Source of the DNA: Xiphydria camelus
Lineage: Eukaryota; Arthropoda; Insecta; Hymenoptera; Xiphydriidae
DNA length: 64,000 nucleotides
Direction: 5' to 3'
Assembly: GCA_963678675.1 (NCBI GenBank)
Contig: OY783195.1
Span: forward strand, 15,170,143 to 15,234,142
The notes below the pieces were generated by a model. That model was not told the DNA's origin and ran no database searches. It saw only the letters and a list, made by a program, of their open reading frames with translations. Below are positions 10,836-21,807 of the stretch, one piece after another (within the stretch, counting starts at the first letter, position 1; each line of letters starts with the position of its first letter). Both the position numbers and the translations under genes were made by a program.

Positions 10836-11394
10836 TATAAATGGCATTTTTGTCCAAAATTGCACTTACGAGGTTTTCAAAGTAAGGTATCGAATGTATA
10901 ATAATTAATTACACAAAAACGGTGCATCGTAGACTATAAGTTCCGACTTGAAATTTGTAAAGAATTTTCTCCTCTACATTGGGATATTTTTATTTATGAA
11001 ATTGGTTACAGAAAAAATATAGCTTCGCGATTTGTTGGCATGTGATTTTGAAAGATAGTTTTTAATTAATTACATTATTTCTCGTTAATTTGAAGATTAC
11101 CCATTTCTATATGTCATTCAGGAGACTTTTTTCTATCGATTGGTACCGGTTTTATCCTGACACTAATAAATTGTTTCGCGAATATCTAATAAGACTATAC
11201 TATAAAGTGGCTTAGGGCCAAAACTTCGATATTTCTTAATTAATTATGAATTTTCCCGGGAATTGACAGATAATACATTTTGATATGTTAATATTGGGAT
11301 CTCCAGCTATATGTTCATTTAAAATAAATGGAATAGTAAAAGAACTGTTGTTTTTTAATATAAATATTTTATTAGAATACATCCCTGTGTGTAG

Positions 11395-11626
11395 TCCATA
11401 TGATAACTTCACAGCGAAGCCACTGGGTCTACACCATCATCTCACAGTACAAGCACTGTGGAGTCACCCTGTTATGCCACAGTGCTTCCACTCGGTGCTC
11501 ACACTGCGTGACTGCAGCGTGGTTTCACGGTGCACAGACAGATGGACACCCCAGTGCATGCACTCGAATACACCGCGTGAAAGTAGTGTGCAGTCACAGT
11601 GGCGCCACTTTGCTATCGGGGTACCG
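11395..11626. repeat. CACNGTG-array element
   Basis: Dense CACTGTG, CACAGTG, CACTGCGTG and CACGGTG words run up to a GCTATCGGGGTA end at 11614-11625. The left end is not clear. The frames across it are by-products of the repeated words. The Gypsy LTR begins 33 bases downstream. Confidence 0.6.
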
Positions 11627-11654
11627 ACTCGACTTCTACCGGTATTAAATGACT

Positions 11655-11658
11655 CAAG
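11655..11658. other. Target-site duplication CAAG, left
   Basis: CAAG directly precedes the left LTR and is repeated directly after the right LTR at 29878-29881. Confidence 0.85.
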
Positions 11659-12042
11659 TGTCGTGCCGTAACGAGGCGGTCGCGACTTTCGTATAAATCG
11701 ACCGCTTCCCTTATGACGAAATCGCGTCGCTGAGTTGTGAGAACGATACTCTTGTAATGAATTCGTATCGCGGAGCCGCGAGAGCGGACTCTAAGGTCAC
11801 AAGTCTATAATCGAATCGCAGGGAAGGTACTCGTCGACGAAGTAACTGAACGTACTTATAAAATGAATAGTAACGTTTATTCACTCGAGGTAACGTGGAT
11901 ACAATCGTGGCTCACAGGAGACTAGCTCCAGGCGTTCGCCGGTCCTTTCTTAAGGACTCGGCGCGGACCAGGTGGGGGAACCAGGACCAAAGGGGCTGGG
12001 TCGTCGGCATCTTTGAGGTAAATCGCTTTGTGAGGTGCGACA
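11659..12042 (-). repeat. Gypsy element 3' LTR (left)
   Basis: 384 bp, nearly identical to 29490-29877 apart from a few small indels. The terminal TGTCG/CGACA pair is intact. The end of the env frame runs into it. Confidence 0.93.
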
Positions 12043-12953
12043 CCTCCCCTGTTAGATTGAGCTTGGTCCTCCAAGTTCGCTGAATGATATTGGACCACTG
12101 TGTGACTGGTCAATTCTCCTCTTTCCTGTGTAGTATATGTTCCTCCAGTACCAAAGTTGCAGCAATTGTAGGTGATTGTTTGGCAGCCGGTGACGTAGCG
12201 CTTCATTATGCTTGATGTCGCCTTCCAGATACATGATAGTATTCCAAATCGACTTAGTATATACAGTACGGTTAATGTAATACAAGCGAGGCCTACGTAG
12301 GTAAGTGATTTATATAATTGTTCTTTCCAGGTGAGTACGCGGTGGTGTGTTAGCATATCATTAATCTGAGCGTCTATGTTATCGGCTGTTGTTGCAAGTT
12401 TCTGTAGTATTTTAGGTGAGAGGTGTGGTGACGTCAAATTGAGAGTGCCTTTATTTCGCTTATTTGTATGTTAGAGAGATTTCTGAAATTTGAATTATCC
12501 AACGATATTGTTTGGAGCGTGGTTTCTTTCGCTTCAGCGGAAGGATGAAGCGTAATTGTTTCAGTTGAGCCATGACATCCCGCGGGAATAGTTACTCTAT
12601 TTGTTTTTTCTAGTAGGATCGATTAATATTTTTGATCTCTCGACATACAGAGAAAAGGTTATCCGGTTGTGGTGCAACCGCTATCCAGACATTGTTTTGT
12701 TCCGTAGGGAGCCAGTAGGTCGTGGTTAAATGTAATTTGCTAATGGTACAGTTGCTCTTATTCTTTTTCGTCTGATTATTTGATGTGTGCAGGCGTCCTG
12801 AGTCTGTGTAGGGTAATCGGGTTTATTTCTCCTAATTATTGCTATGCCCTCTACTCTTTTGTAACTATGATATTCATCTTTTTCTATCGGAAAGTATCTT
12901 AGATTATTGTAAGTGGCTATGTATTCTTCCTTAAACATTACTACGCCGTACAC
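11922..12953 (-). pseudogene. env: Gypsy env, C-terminal part with membrane anchor
   Basis: Minus-strand coding pieces in more than one frame continue the envelope gene beyond the MITE: a piece at 12953-12726, then after frame breaks a 171-codon frame at 12437-11922. The latter has a strongly hydrophobic stretch (VGLACITLTVLYILSRFGIL) about 45 residues in, fitting the transmembrane anchor. The tail overlaps the LTR, as env ends often do in Gypsy elements. The breaks mean no complete protein can be made from this copy. Confidence 0.65.
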
Positions 12954-13163
12954 CCGTGCTCACGGAATCTGTCGCTGGTGACTTTTTTTAAACCTTATTT
13001 TTAAACGTACTAACCAGTGAACAATTAATTCTCATGCCCTCATTAGCTACGGTGACGTCTACTCTCGTTAATGAAAGCACGAGGATTGATTAATCATTGG
13101 TTAGTACGTTTAAAAATAACATTTAAAAAAAGTCACCAGCGACAGATTCCGTGAGCCCGGGTG
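12951..13163. mobile_element. CACCCGTGCTCACG MITE, copy 1 (in env)
   Basis: 213 bp, TIR CACCCGTGCTCACG, flanked by TA on both sides, almost a perfect palindrome with an asymmetric loop. It interrupts the env gene of the Gypsy element, so it inserted after that element did. Confidence 0.92.
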
Positions 13164-14149
13164 TACATTCCTTCCATTGGAAAGGGTATAGGTGATACTT
13201 TACTAATATTATACCGATTTTCTTCTACTAAAGGTACATGTAATACGAAAACTAGTTTATTTTGTACATAAAATATCTGAATGTTACTGATATCTACAAG
13301 TGTGGTGAAATACTTCTCATTTAGCGGTACCGGTATCTTACTAGCATCAGAATGTGATCGTAAGGTATCGAAGGTTTGGTTGGGAGGTAGCGCTTGGGGG
13401 TGGAGTATACCGTGCCTTCCGTCCATGATTATCGAAATCAGTTCAATTAATTCCAAGTTATAATCACTGATAACCTGATCGAGTTCGCTCAGCATTTCGT
13501 CGTACCTTAAGTTATATTTTATTGCTTTTGTTTTGTCTGTAATGGATTGGGAAAATTGGTTGAGTTCTTTTGCTTGTTTTTGAAATTTCTCTATTGATTC
13601 TAGTCCTTGGGAGATTTCGGTCTTGAAAATAAGTGTTTGATTTTTAACTAATTGCGCGACTCTACTATTTTCTTGGTATATGGCATCTATTTCTTTGTTG
13701 TAATATTCGGCGTCGTCGGCGTCTAATGTTCCAAAGAGTGTTTTGAACGCGGTCCCCATTATGTCAAATAGTCCTCGTTTAATTCGGTCGTCAGTATGTC
13801 CTATCAAATCATTAAGTGATCGTAGGTTTTTATTAGCACGTTTGAAGCGAATTTCCATGTGATTAAGACGATATAAAGAATTGCATGATTTGGTTACAGT
13901 CATACATAAGCTACGCATGTGGTGAATTTGGTTTCGTAGATACATGTGTTTGTCAATTACGTCAGTAATGTTAAGACTCGAAACTATTTTCAAAGTGTTG
14001 TGATAGATGTATGCCTCGCCTAAATTTTCTACTAGTACGGCCTGATCCTGCGGGATAGGTTCAACGGTAATGTTGTCTGTTGTGGTGTGATGGATGGCTG
14101 TCAGTAAAAGCAGTGTAAGTATGACGTTGTCCATTATCTGAAAGCACAA
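13133..14149 (-). pseudogene. env: Gypsy env, N-terminal part (fusion-protein-like)
   Basis: A 338-codon frame starts with a hydrophobic signal-like stretch (VILTLLLLTAIHH) and contains a furin-type basic site, RIKRG, at about residue 125. This is followed by a glycine- and phenylalanine-rich segment typical of the fusion peptide in baculovirus F-like Env proteins of insect errantiviruses. A helical region rich in Gln and Glu follows. The final residues come from the MITE at 12951-13163, which ends the frame early. Its start lies 4 bases from the end of pol. Confidence 0.75.
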
Positions 14150-14152
14150 GCG

Positions 14153-16359
14153 TTAGTGATATGGTTTAATCTTTGTCAAGTGTGTGGTGAAGGTTCTGTC
14201 GTTGTATGATAGGGTGACTGTAGCGTTGGTATGAAGCTTGATTATTTGCGCGGGCCCCTTCCATCGTGCTTCCAGGGTTTTCGCTGCGGAGTTTTCAAAG
14301 CGGACTCGATCTCCTTCTTTGAAAACATACTCGTTCCGGATTAATGCATCTGTACGTTCCTTGTTATTTTGTTGGGATTTCTTCAATCGTGTTATGGCTT
14401 CCTTTATTACGGAGTTGTGTTTATTTTTTAGATTCTCGAGTATTTCGCTCGCGGTAATTCTGGTCTTCGGGAGTGACGTAGGGAAGTGTGGTTTCGCGCC
14501 GAATTGGAACTCGTACGGTGTCATGCCGATGGATCTATGCTCGGTGGTATTATATGCGAGCGCCACTTGCTTCAGTATCGTATCCCAATCTTCGGTGTGG
14601 GCGCGAATCATATCCTTAATGAAGGAATGTGTTCTTTCATTCGAGCCATTGGATTGTGGGTGGTATGGAGTTGTTGAGGTACTTCGGATATTGAAGAGTT
14701 TTGCGTAAGCTTCCATTTGTTTGTTTATGAATTCTTTACCGTTGTCTGTGAGAATTATTTCCGGTGGTCCGAAAATTGATATGTATTCGTCGTGAAGCTT
14801 GCAGACTATTATATCGGCGTTCTTTCCTTTTACCGGTGTCAGTATTAGAAATTTGGTCAAGAAATCCTGAATAACAAGTATGTATTTGTTTCCTCTCCGG
14901 GTAGGTTCGAACGGTCCGATGAGATCCATTGAGATCTTGCTGCGGGGTTGCTTTGGAAGTTCGGGAAGAATGCCAGGCACTTGGTTATGCGTACCTGTTT
15001 TCATATTTTGGCACGGTTCGCACTCGCGGATTATTTGTTCAGCTTGTTGTTCCAGGTTCGGGAAATTGGTGATTTGATTGGCCTTACTGATGGTTTTCTT
15101 CATTCCAAGGTGGTTTCCTCCAGGTGTATGAGCTTCTTTCAGGAATTGTCGTTGTCCCTCTTTGGTGATGGGTAGTTCGTAATGAGAAAACTTAAGGAAT
15201 AGTTTTCTATTCGTAGGGGCTTTCTTTGACCAGATGAAAGTAGCCATGTTCACTAGTTCGAAGAGCATGAGGGTGTGATTTTCCCAGTGTTTGTGGAGAA
15301 AATCTAGGGTGTAATCGTCTTGAGCATTATTAGTCAGCTTTTTTTCAAGAAATGCGAACCAAGCCTGTGGAGGGTGTAATGTGCTGAAGTAGAACTCCTT
15401 TACTCTTTGCTCCGTGAGAGGGGAATTTGTCGGAAAGCATTTATTGAATTTTTTTGTTCGTAATCTAGTAGTGTGTTTTGCGTTTGGGGGCCATTGGTTT
15501 TCGGTTTGTTGCTGGTATTCATCATAGGTGACTGGGATACCGCTAAGAATGTCATCCAGTTCTTCTTCGGGTAGTATGGGGACGTCAGGAGTGTCGAGGA
15601 GTAGTCCAAGGTTTGCTTCATTATTTTCATTATTAACTTCATCCGTTCTTTGTTCGTATGCCTCATGATCTGTGTCCGGTACGTCACTCGGGAATTGCTG
15701 GTATTGCCGGGAGGTACCTTCCAAAGGATCCTCTTCTAATGCTGTTACGAAGGGTATGCGTGATAGTGCATCTGCGTTGGTGTTGGACTTCCCCTTTTTG
15801 TAGATAATTTCGTACTCATACTCCTCTAGTTTAAGTCGCCACCGCATTAGCCGAGAGCTTGGTTCTTTCACGTTCATTAACCAAACTAAAGGTTTATGGT
15901 CAGTTACGATTTTTAATCTGCGTCTGTACAGGTAGTGTCGAAAATGCTTTACCGAGTTTACAATAGCCAGCAATTCTTTCTCGGTCGTGGAATAGTTCTT
16001 CTCTGCTTTGTTCATTGTTCGTGAGTAATAGGCAATCGGTCTGTCCCTTCCGATGGGTCGTTGACATAGAATGCCTCCTATTGCGTAGTTGCTCGCGTCC
16101 GTGGTGAGGATAAATTCCTGGGTGAAGTCGGGGAATGTGAGTACGGGAGATTTAGTGAGGGCTCTCCGCAAAGTGTCGAAGGCATTGTTTACCACTTCGG
16201 CTATTTCCAAGGGGTGGATTCTTTTAGTAGGGAGGTTAGAGGATTGGCAATTCTGGACAAGTCCTTTATAAATGTCCGATAGTATCCGATAAGGCCCAAG
16301 AACTGTTTTATGTTTTTCGGGTTTTTGGGAACAGGAAAATTTACTACGGCTTCTATATT

Positions 16360-16363
<4 letters not shown>
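14153..16363 (-). pseudogene. pol: Gypsy pol 3' part: RNase H and integrase
   Basis: This part resumes where the LINE insertions end, initially out of frame (the RT thumb/connection segment before about 16230 is shifted). Then come RNase H (LTTDASNYAIGGIL, STTEKELLAIV, VTDHKPLVWLM, NADALSRIPF), an HHCC zinc-binding integrase domain (HTPGGNHLGMKK, CEPCQ) and the DDE core (SMDLIGPF, ILTDNGKEF, YHPQSNGSNERTHSF). A basic C-terminal domain ends at 14153. The downstream 700 codons are open, so this half of pol is well preserved. The apparent N-terminus up to 16615 is LINE and microsatellite sequence. Confidence 0.9.

Positions 16364-16403
<40 letters not shown>
16364..16403. repeat. (GA)n microsatellite at LINE A 3' junction
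   Basis: About 20 GA units lie between the Gypsy pol sequence and the ATTG-repeat tail of LINE A. Confidence 0.9.
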
Positions 16404-16408
<5 letters not shown>

Positions 16409-16958
16409 ATTGATTGATTGATTGATGAAATGTTTATTGTTCAAATAGAACAAATCATAATGCCCTGAAATCAGGGCAAGCGTATAGTATACAATTTTAA
16501 AACAACGTAAGCAAATATAGTAGACTTTAAGCGGGTAGGTAGAAAGTATAAGCGCAATAAAATAGTAATAGTGTAAGCATAATGAAGAGCGTTCTCTCTC
16601 ATTTAAAGTTAACAATCGTAAACACGCAGATAAACAAAACAGTTAAGTAAAATCAATTAAACAATACCAAAATCAAACTGCAGCAGCGCAGGGGTATAAG
16701 CATAACGAGTAATAATAATATAAGCGAGTATGTAAAAAATAGCGTGGGCGTAGTGCAAGCATAGTAACAGAATAAAAGTGTAAGTATAATAACAAGTAAT
16801 AATGTACATAATATAATGATATAAACACGTTGGTAAACAAAAACATTTAAGTAAAATCAATTAAACAAAATAAGTAGGAAGAAGTCAAATCAACAAGCAG
16901 TATCTCAAGGTGAAGACATAGAATATTGACAATTAACTTAAATATTGCCTATCGATAA

Positions 16959-19832
16959 TTAACTACGGTTTCTATCCGCATCCAGTAGCCACTGTTGAGC
17001 TTTACTCTTAAAGGAGCCGAGTGAGGGAGCCTCGAGAACTTCCCTAGGGAAGGCATTCCACACGTAGGGGGCAGCAACGGCAAAGGAAGCTTTGTAAGAG
17101 TCGGTCCGATGAGGAGGAGTAGTTAGTGTAAGGGCATGTGTAGAACGGCTGGTAGCTCGTGTGGTGTAGTAAAAGAGCAAATCGGCTAAGAATTCAGGTT
17201 GCCTCGTGTTGAGAACCTTGTAAGTGAGAATTGCCAGGTGTAGTTTGCGCCGATTTTCAACTGACAGCCAGCCAAGCTTGATTCTGTAGGAGCTGATTGA
17301 GGTATCGCGTGGCAGTCCAAAGATGTAGCGAATACCACGGTTTACAAGTCGTTGTAGCTTGAGGTCAAGGGTGGCTCCACAGCCATTAAGAACAATTGAG
17401 CAGTATTCTAAATGAGGTAAAATCAGAGAGTTAATCAAAGTTTTCCGTAGGTCTGTATTGGTATATGGCCTCATTTGTTGCAGTTGGTAGAAGGCTCGGT
17501 TGACTTTGGAGGTGACATGTTGAACGTGCTCTTTGAAAGTGAGTTTGGAGTCGATGATAATACCGAGGTTTTTGACAGAGTCAACAAAGGGTATACGCTC
17601 AGAGTTGCAACCTAATGGTGGAAGATCCGAGGATTTAAGCGAGTTAATGAATCGCTTATTTCCAAGAATAATCGCTTTGGTTTTGTTGATGTTGAGGTTC
17701 AGCGAGTTGACACTAGCCCAACGTTTAATTCTGTCGATGTCCTCGTTGAGACTCATGATACAACTGTCAATCTCTTCAGGGGGACAGCTCCGATAGATTT
17801 GTAGATCATCCGCGTAAATTAGCCTTTTTGCATTTTTGATGACTGACCCAATGTCATTAATGAAGATAGAAAAAAGCAGCGGACCTAGAACTGAGCCCTG
17901 CGGAACTCCAGTGTTGGTGGCCTGCCAGCCAGTGAGAGTGCCATCAGATTTTTTAATTGCCTGCCATCGTCCCTCCAGATACGACGCGAACCATCGGACA
18001 GTGTCGTCAGCAAAGCCCAGACGCTTAAGTTTGAGTAATAGCAAACCATGCGAGACTGTGTCGAAGGCCTTGGAAAAGTCGAACAGTACCAGTACCATGA
18101 CTTGCCTCTTGTCCATACTGTGTCTGATGTCGTTGACAAGTTTAACCAAGGCCGTTTGGGTGCTATGACCAGCGCGGAAACCACACTGGAACGGATCTAA
18201 GAGGTCGTGAAGATTGATATATGCGATCACTTGGTTGTAGATTAGTCTTTCAAAGACCTTATTCAGTATGGGCAGCAGCGAGATGGGTCGATAGTCATTA
18301 GTTGTCGATGGGGCTGGGACTTTGTTGATCGGTAGGATGATAGATTTCTTCCAGGCACTGGGAAAGCAACTCTCACTGATCGAACGGTTGAGGATGGCCA
18401 GGCAGAAGGCAGTTGTAATGTTGCCCAAGCTGCGGATGAGTTTAAGATTGATTCCGTCAACACCTTGTGCGTTTGAGTGCAGATTGTTAATAGCTTTAGT
18501 TATTTCGCCATTGGTGACGTTGATAAACACCAGTGGTGGACGCTGCATCAGCGCGTTCGGAACATCGGCCAGTTCCGTAGCACTCACATGAGAAGTCGAA
18601 GTGGAAATGGAAGCAAAGCGGGAGTTGAGTGTTTCGGCGTCAACGGCAAGCGGATGGGTGATACGCGGTTTGATAAGTCCAAGGTTTCTTAACTCCTGCC
18701 AAGTTTGTGTATGGGAGAGGCCCTGCAAACGTGACTTGAAGTAGCCGATTCGAACCTCAGTGAGTTCCTCGAGCCACTTTTTACGTTCATGCCGATATGA
18801 AGCTAGGTCACTCTCACGACGATTGCGCCTCCAACGCCGATAGATGGTCCGAACTGCTCTCTCCGAGGACTTCAACGCGGGTGTCAGCCATGGTGCACGG
18901 CTGGTGGAGTTGATCCGGATCTTAGAGATGGGAGCAGCGCGATCGACTGCGGCAAAGAAATGTTGATGGATGGTGTCCAGAGCTTCGTCTATAGACGCGG
19001 CTTCATCAACTAAAGCGGGCCAGTCGATGTTGTTGAGTTCGCTTTCAGCATCTTGAATATTACCCATTCGACGAGTAGTGATAAACTTAGTGACCGGACG
19101 GATCCGAAGTGTTTCAATCTCCACGTAGATGAGGTGGTGCCCGGCACCCAGTGGGAAATCAGACTTGCCAAAACTCGCAATCACGTCTGATTCATCAACC
19201 AGACAGAGATCGAGCCAGGTGGAGGAGGACTCAGTCACATGGGTGAAGCCGTGGTTGACTAATTTAAGTGAGAGATCTTTCGTCAGAGTTCTGATGTACT
19301 GAGCGTCTCCGTTGTTGGATAGTTGATCCGCATTGAAGTCTCCCATGATGATTTTATGACTGCGCCCATCCATGGCATCGGCAATTTCGAGCCCTAGGTC
19401 TCGAGGTCCGGTAAACGGAGCATGCGGAGGACGGTATACAACAGCTACAAATATGAATTCAGTCTTCGGCCCTCCAACATCGCAGCAAATAAATTCCGGA
19501 GCACCAGGTTTACCAGACCAGGATGTATCGGACTTAGAGATGACTTTAAAGGTCAGTGATTCATGAATGTAGAGCCCGACACCACCGCCATTGACATTTC
19601 TGTCATTCCGTACAAAGTTATAGCCAGGGAGGGCAACGACCGCGGAGGGAATTGCGTCACTCAGCCAGGTTTCCGTGACGGCAATAATCAGGCAATCAGG
19701 GTTGGAGTCAATGTAAAACTTCAACACGTCAAGATGGGCACGAAGAGAATTTGTATTAAGACAGCAGGCCTTGAAGTTACTTGATTGAGCTGTATTAGCA
19801 GGTTGACGAGTGATTAGGTTGGAGTCGGAGAG
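16959..19832 (-). CDS. LINE A ORF2: APE endonuclease and reverse transcriptase
   Basis: The frame is open from the codon after the ORF1 stop (19835-19833) to 16959. The first ATG is only at 19727, inside the endonuclease domain, after NTNSLRAHLDV and before AVTETWL. Endonuclease motifs are AVTETWLSD, NGGGVGLYIHESL, VYRPPHAPF and IMGDFNADQL. RT motifs are DYRPISLLPILNKVFERLIY, FDFSKAFDTVSH, GVPQGSVLGPLLFSIFINDI and the catalytic YADDLQIY. About 957 codons without a break, so the enzyme may be intact. A start inside the endonuclease would lose its first motif, which argues that translation enters from ORF1. Confidence 0.9.
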   Translation of the reverse strand, partial: LSDSNLITRQPANTAQSSNFKACCLNTNSLRAHLDVLKFYIDSNPDCLIIAVTETWLSDAIPSAVVALPGYNFVRNDRNVNGGGVGLYIHESLTFKVISKSDTSWSGKPGAPEFICCDVGGPKTEFIFVAVVYRPPHAPFTGPRDLGLEIADAMDGRSHKIIMGDFNADQLSNNGDAQYIRTLTKDLSLKLVNHGFTHVTESSSTWLDLCLVDESDVIASFGKSDFPLGAGHHLIYVEIETLRIRPVTKFITTRRMGNIQDAESELNNIDWPALVDEAASIDEALDTIHQHFFAAVDRAAPISKIRINSTSRAPWLTPALKSSERAVRTIYRRWRRNRRESDLASYRHERKKWLEELTEVRIGYFKSRLQGLSHTQTWQELRNLGLIKPRITHPLAVDAETLNSRFASISTSTSHVSATELADVPNALMQRPPLVFINVTNGEITKAINNLHSNAQGVDGINLKLIRSLGNITTAFCLAILNRSISESCFPSAWKKSIILPINKVPAPSTTNDYRPISLLPILNKVFERLIYNQVIAYINLHDLLDPFQCGFRAGHSTQTALVKLVNDIRHSMDKRQVMVLVLFDFSKAFDTVSHGLLLLKLKRLGFADDTVRWFASYLEGRWQAIKKSDGTLTGWQATNTGVPQGSVLGPLLFSIFINDIGSVIKNAKRLIYADDLQIYRSCPPEEIDSCIMSLNEDIDRIKRWASVNSLNLNINKTKAIILGNKRFINSLKSSDLPPLGCNSERIPFVDSVKNLGIIIDSKLTFKEHVQHVTSKVNRAFYQLQQMRPYTNTDLRKTLINSLILPHLEYCSIVLNGCGATLDLKLQRLVNRGIRYIFGLPRDTSISSYRIKLGWLSVENRRKLHLAILTYKVLNTRQPEFLADLLFYYTTRATSRSTHALTLTTPPHRTDSYKASFAVAAPYVWNAFPREVLEAPSLGSFKSKAQQWLLDADRNRS

Positions 19833-20867
19833 TCAATTGGAGCGAGAAGTATACAAGTTGCTGACCTTCGGTATGTCGTCTTTATTTGTGATGGTATGAA
19901 TGAGCCCACCGTCCGCGTACTTGGTCATAACCATACCTGACGAGGACCACACATACTTAAAGCCAGCCGATCTCAGTGTCGATTTAGCCTCAGTAAAAAG
20001 ACGAAAAACGTGTCCGGGTAACATCTCATTGACATAGATAGTGGGGTCTCCGGCGTCCACGGGAGAGATGAAGCAGCTTTGCCCGGTCATAGAGTCAATG
20101 ACTTTGGCATATTTTAGTGCGCCAAATTTCCGTTTGGCAGAGATGATCTTTCTTACTGCACTAGGGTCTTTGCATACCACGGCAAACGAGATTTTGGCTG
20201 GGCTTTTAGCTCCACCAGGAGTAGCAGCTGTAGCGGGTATACCTGAAGTAGCATCTGTGGCAATTGAAGCTTTACACAGCAGTCTAGCGCCGGTAAAATC
20301 ATCAGCCACCAGCTCCACTTTCAGTAGGCTAATTATACCGAGAAAGAATCGGAAAGCAATCTCGGGTGTCAGTCCGTTTGCAGGAATGCCAGAAATAACA
20401 AGTTCAGTGTTATTAGCTTGTCTAGCCAGAGTACGTTGCGATAGGAGGGTGCCAATGTTGGTAGCAGCAGTAATCCGCTCGATCGAGCAGTTGACGTCAG
20501 TCGGGTTAGCCTCAGGAGTGCTGGCAGACGTGAGAGTATCCATTCTGGCTTCTAGCTTGCTCAACGCGTGCTTAAGGTCGACATTCTCCTGCGAGAGTCT
20601 GGCCGTTGTTGCCTTGAGAGCGTCTATTTCACAGCAGACCATATCCAGCTTAGAGTCCATGGATGGCAAATCAGTATTGAGCTTATTTTCGATCCGTCGC
20701 AAGCTTGCCATTAGCTCTGAATCTGCGTCACGTCCAGGTTTAGATGGGCAGTTATCAGCGTCACTCGTAGAAGGGCTCTTGAGAATATTTGTACTTGTTG
20801 ATCGAGTTGATCTGGTGGATTTAGTAGGTCCAGAGGATCTAGTTGCGCATTGCGAACGAGCATCCAT
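19833..20867 (-). CDS. LINE A ORF1, FP-like nucleic-acid chaperone
   Basis: A 344-residue protein: Ser/Thr-rich N-terminus, coiled-coil region (RRIENKLNTDLPSMDSKLDM, then SQENVDLKHALSKLEARMD), a middle domain with ELVISGIPANGLTPE, and a C-terminal domain with YVNEMLPGHVFRLFTEAKST and LIHTITNKDDIPKV. That C-terminal pattern resembles the baculovirus FP-protein domain found in ORF1 of many insect LINEs. No CCHC knuckle is seen. The stop is UGA followed by CUC, and ORF2 continues in the same frame. Confidence 0.8.
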   Translation of the reverse strand: MDARSQCATRSSGPTKSTRSTRSTSTNILKSPSTSDADNCPSKPGRDADSELMASLRRIENKLNTDLPSMDSKLDMVCCEIDALKATTARLSQENVDLKHALSKLEARMDTLTSASTPEANPTDVNCSIERITAATNIGTLLSQRTLARQANNTELVISGIPANGLTPEIAFRFFLGIISLLKVELVADDFTGARLLCKASIATDATSGIPATAATPGGAKSPAKISFAVVCKDPSAVRKIISAKRKFGALKYAKVIDSMTGQSCFISPVDAGDPTIYVNEMLPGHVFRLFTEAKSTLRSAGFKYVWSSSGMVMTKYADGGLIHTITNKDDIPKVSNLYTSRSN

Positions 20868-21270
20868 GATAAATATGGGGGCAATGGCTTTACCAGCAGA
20901 GGTCAGTGAGACTGCAGAATGAATGCTTAGTCCACAAGATTGCGTTGATCCGCAGTGAAGACGCCGAGCGCTCCGTTACCGACTGAGCGAACCGTTACCG
21001 AATATAGCACAAGCGATCTAACCTCACTTCCAGCGACAAGAAATAATATAAGCCGTTTTAAGAGAATTCAAGCGGCTAGTCCAGCATTCAGATTAATTAG
21101 TCAATAGTTTGCAACTTAAGGCATGCAAATGAATCAGGAGTAGTAATGCCCGTGGGCAAAGATAGCGGTAATTTCCGTATTGGAGCAGAGAGAAAAACAG
21201 TACAACCAGTCTTACTCACGCGAAGAGAGATAGAGGACAAAGATAGCGGTAATTTCCGTATTGGAGCAGA

Positions 21271-21273
<3 letters not shown>

Positions 21274-21325
<52 letters not shown>

Positions 21326-21475
21326 AGGGAGGGAGATAGGGAGGGAGATAGGGAGGGAGGGAGGGAGGGAGGGAGGGAGGGAGGGAGGGAGGGAGGGAGG
21401 GAGGGAGGGAGGGAGGGAGGGAGGGAGGGAGGGAGGGAGGGAGGGAGAGGGGAGGGAGGGAGGGAGGGAGGGAGG
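21274..21475. repeat. (GA)n and (GGGA)n microsatellite between LINE A and LINE B
   Basis: Pure GA up to about 21320, then GGGA/GGGAGATA repeats to 21475. It lies at the 5' end of LINE A and the 3' end of LINE B. The long frames here are microsatellite artefacts. Confidence 0.92.
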
Positions 21476-21807
21476 GATGATGATGATGATGATGATGATG
21501 TAGTTTATTATTCAAAGTAGAACAAATAATATGTGCTCTTGGTACAGCTCAGTGTACAAGCATGAGTAAGTCCTATAAATACTTAATACTAAGCTATGCT
21601 AATTACTAAATACTAAAAACAAAAAAAAATGCTAATAATAGTTGGGCATAAGATACGATTCAATTTAAGCAAGAGCATATGAGGTAAAGCAGGTTAAAAT
21701 AATAGTGTAGATTGAAATTAAATGTAAATAGGAGTAAGCTTAAGCGCGTATATAAATTAATGCTAGCGAGATTATGTTTGCCGCGGGCAGTGAATTTAGT
21801 CAAGTAG

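Larger units (their letters stand above)
6473..11172. repeat. Large inverted repeat with nested insertions
   Basis: Sequence from 6473 to about 8150 reappears inverted at about 10836-11172. The left arm is longer only because two elements (6536-7105 and 7326-8047) and a 41-base hairpin (8108-8148) are inserted in it. The right arm keeps the uninterrupted versions of all three sites. The inner part holds CAAGGTT-type arrays next to both arms and a block of tandem repeats. It is likely one old foldback transposon. Confidence 0.75.
16404..21273 (-). mobile_element. Non-LTR retrotransposon LINE A
   Basis: Minus-strand LINE with about 400 bases of 5' leader, ORF1, ORF2 and a 3' UTR ending in AATC repeats (seen as ATTG on the plus strand at 16404-16425). 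There is no poly(A). The 5' leader holds a short tandem duplication (21158-21190 and 21239-21270). Both ends abut GA repeats. The endonuclease-RT sequence fits the Jockey/CR1-type group; I cannot place the clade further. Confidence 0.88.

Noticed and set aside
21146..21520. Open frames of 80-124 codons over the GA/GGGA region
   Set aside because: They translate microsatellite into Arg-Glu-Gly or Pro-Ser-Leu runs.
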